The position numbers and the translations under genes were made by a program. Under the pieces are notes generated by a model that was not told the origin of the DNA, searched no databases, and saw only the letters and a list, made by a program, of their open reading frames with translations. Positions 38,123 through 38,372 of a stretch of DNA of 38,372 bases are shown here, piece after piece. The DNA is from CAKSIW01 sp045576435 (GTDB lineage Bacteria; Bacillota; Clostridia; Monoglobales; Monoglobaceae), in NCBI GenBank assembly GCA_045576435.1, contig JAZNGL010000067.1, positions 1 to 38,372 of the forward strand, given 5' to 3'. Within the stretch, counting starts at the first letter, position 1; each line of letters begins with the position of its first letter.

Positions 38123-38341
38123 ATGACAGAATTAAAACGACGAAGAAACGAATGTATAAAAATGTTTAAGGATTATCCCGATATACTTAATGTGAACCAA
38201 ATGTGTGAAATATTAGGAGGTATAAGTACAAAGACGGGATATAAAATGCTTCATGAAAATGTTATTGAAAGTATAAGAATTGGAAAACAGTTTAAAATTG
38301 CCAAAGTAACACTTATAGATTTCATTATAAAAAACAAGTAA
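38123..38341 (+). CDS. Excisionase-like helix-turn-helix protein
   Basis: A 72-residue protein with a winged-helix excisionase fold of the HTH_17 type: 'DILNVNQMCEILGGISTKTGYKMLHENVIESIRIGKQFKIAKVTLIDFI' in continuous order (about 18-66). AAAGGAGGT lies 7 nt before ATG 38123. In mobile elements such genes lie just before the integrase; the window ends 31 nt later, so that is not visible. It may direct excision or regulate the recombinase. Confidence 0.8.
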   Translation: MTELKRRRNECIKMFKDYPDILNVNQMCEILGGISTKTGYKMLHENVIESIRIGKQFKIAKVTLIDFIIKNK

Positions 38342-38372
38342 TAATTTTTTGACTAAAACACCTATCAGTGAT

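Noticed and set aside
1..38372. CRISPR array or cas genes
   Set aside because: No regularly spaced direct repeats and no Cas-like protein seen anywhere.

Overview
The window reads as low-GC (roughly 35-40%) chromosomal DNA of a spore-forming member of the Clostridia (Bacillota). The support is a set of sporulation genes (ylbJ, yqfC, yqfD), the Firmicutes-type order yqfC-yqfD-phoH-ybeY-dgkA-era-yqzL-recO, strong AGGAGG-type ribosome binding sites, TTG starts and many TTGACA-N17-TATAAT promoters. No species can be named from the sequence alone.

Layout. 1-230 is the 3' end of a large serine recombinase, so a mobile element lies to the left. 280-6490 holds housekeeping genes: a DUF5662 protein, tRNA-Arg(CCG), a small unknown protein, yqhQ-prmC, dCMP deaminase, tsaE-tsaB and a D,D-carboxypeptidase. 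6487-14383 holds the sporulation genes and the phoH-era-recO cluster, followed by a small QueG-like Fe-S protein and MgtC. 14423-15483 has a PHP phosphoesterase and thioredoxin. 15566-16298 is a small divergent switch: an XRE repressor and a 78-residue protein with two palindromic operators between them. 16350-18205 is a pair of little-understood genes, a GGGtGRT protein and a NifU/IscU-like scaffold, behind a hairpin-rich leader. 18323-19385 has exonuclease III and a FeoB-associated-type cysteine peptide. 19419-23477 has a divergent cytosolic GH2-like hydrolase and a ceramidase-like hydrolase. 23484-26030 has an AbrB protein, an acyltransferase, a decayed GNAT gene, a zinc-ribbon membrane protein and a low-molecular-weight tyrosine phosphatase.

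26067-34950 is one operon holding the whole shikimate pathway plus the Phe and Tyr branches: thioesterase, DAHP synthase, prephenate dehydrogenase, aroB, aroA, aroC, chorismate mutase-prephenate dehydratase, an aroE-aroK fusion and aroQ. It is preceded by a 28-codon leader peptide rich in Phe and Tyr codons, an intrinsic terminator, and a segment of the leader coding region that can pair with the 5' arm of that terminator. This is the layout of a ribosome-mediated attenuator and is the clearest candidate for an under-described system here.

34951-38372 is accessory DNA with signs of decay and mobility. It holds a TipAS-domain fragment, an XRE regulator, a run of very short ORFs interleaved with strong terminators, a small HTH gene with a stop at codon 3, a GC-richer structured stretch without a long ORF, a small ORF with no standard start, and an excisionase-like HTH protein at the right edge.
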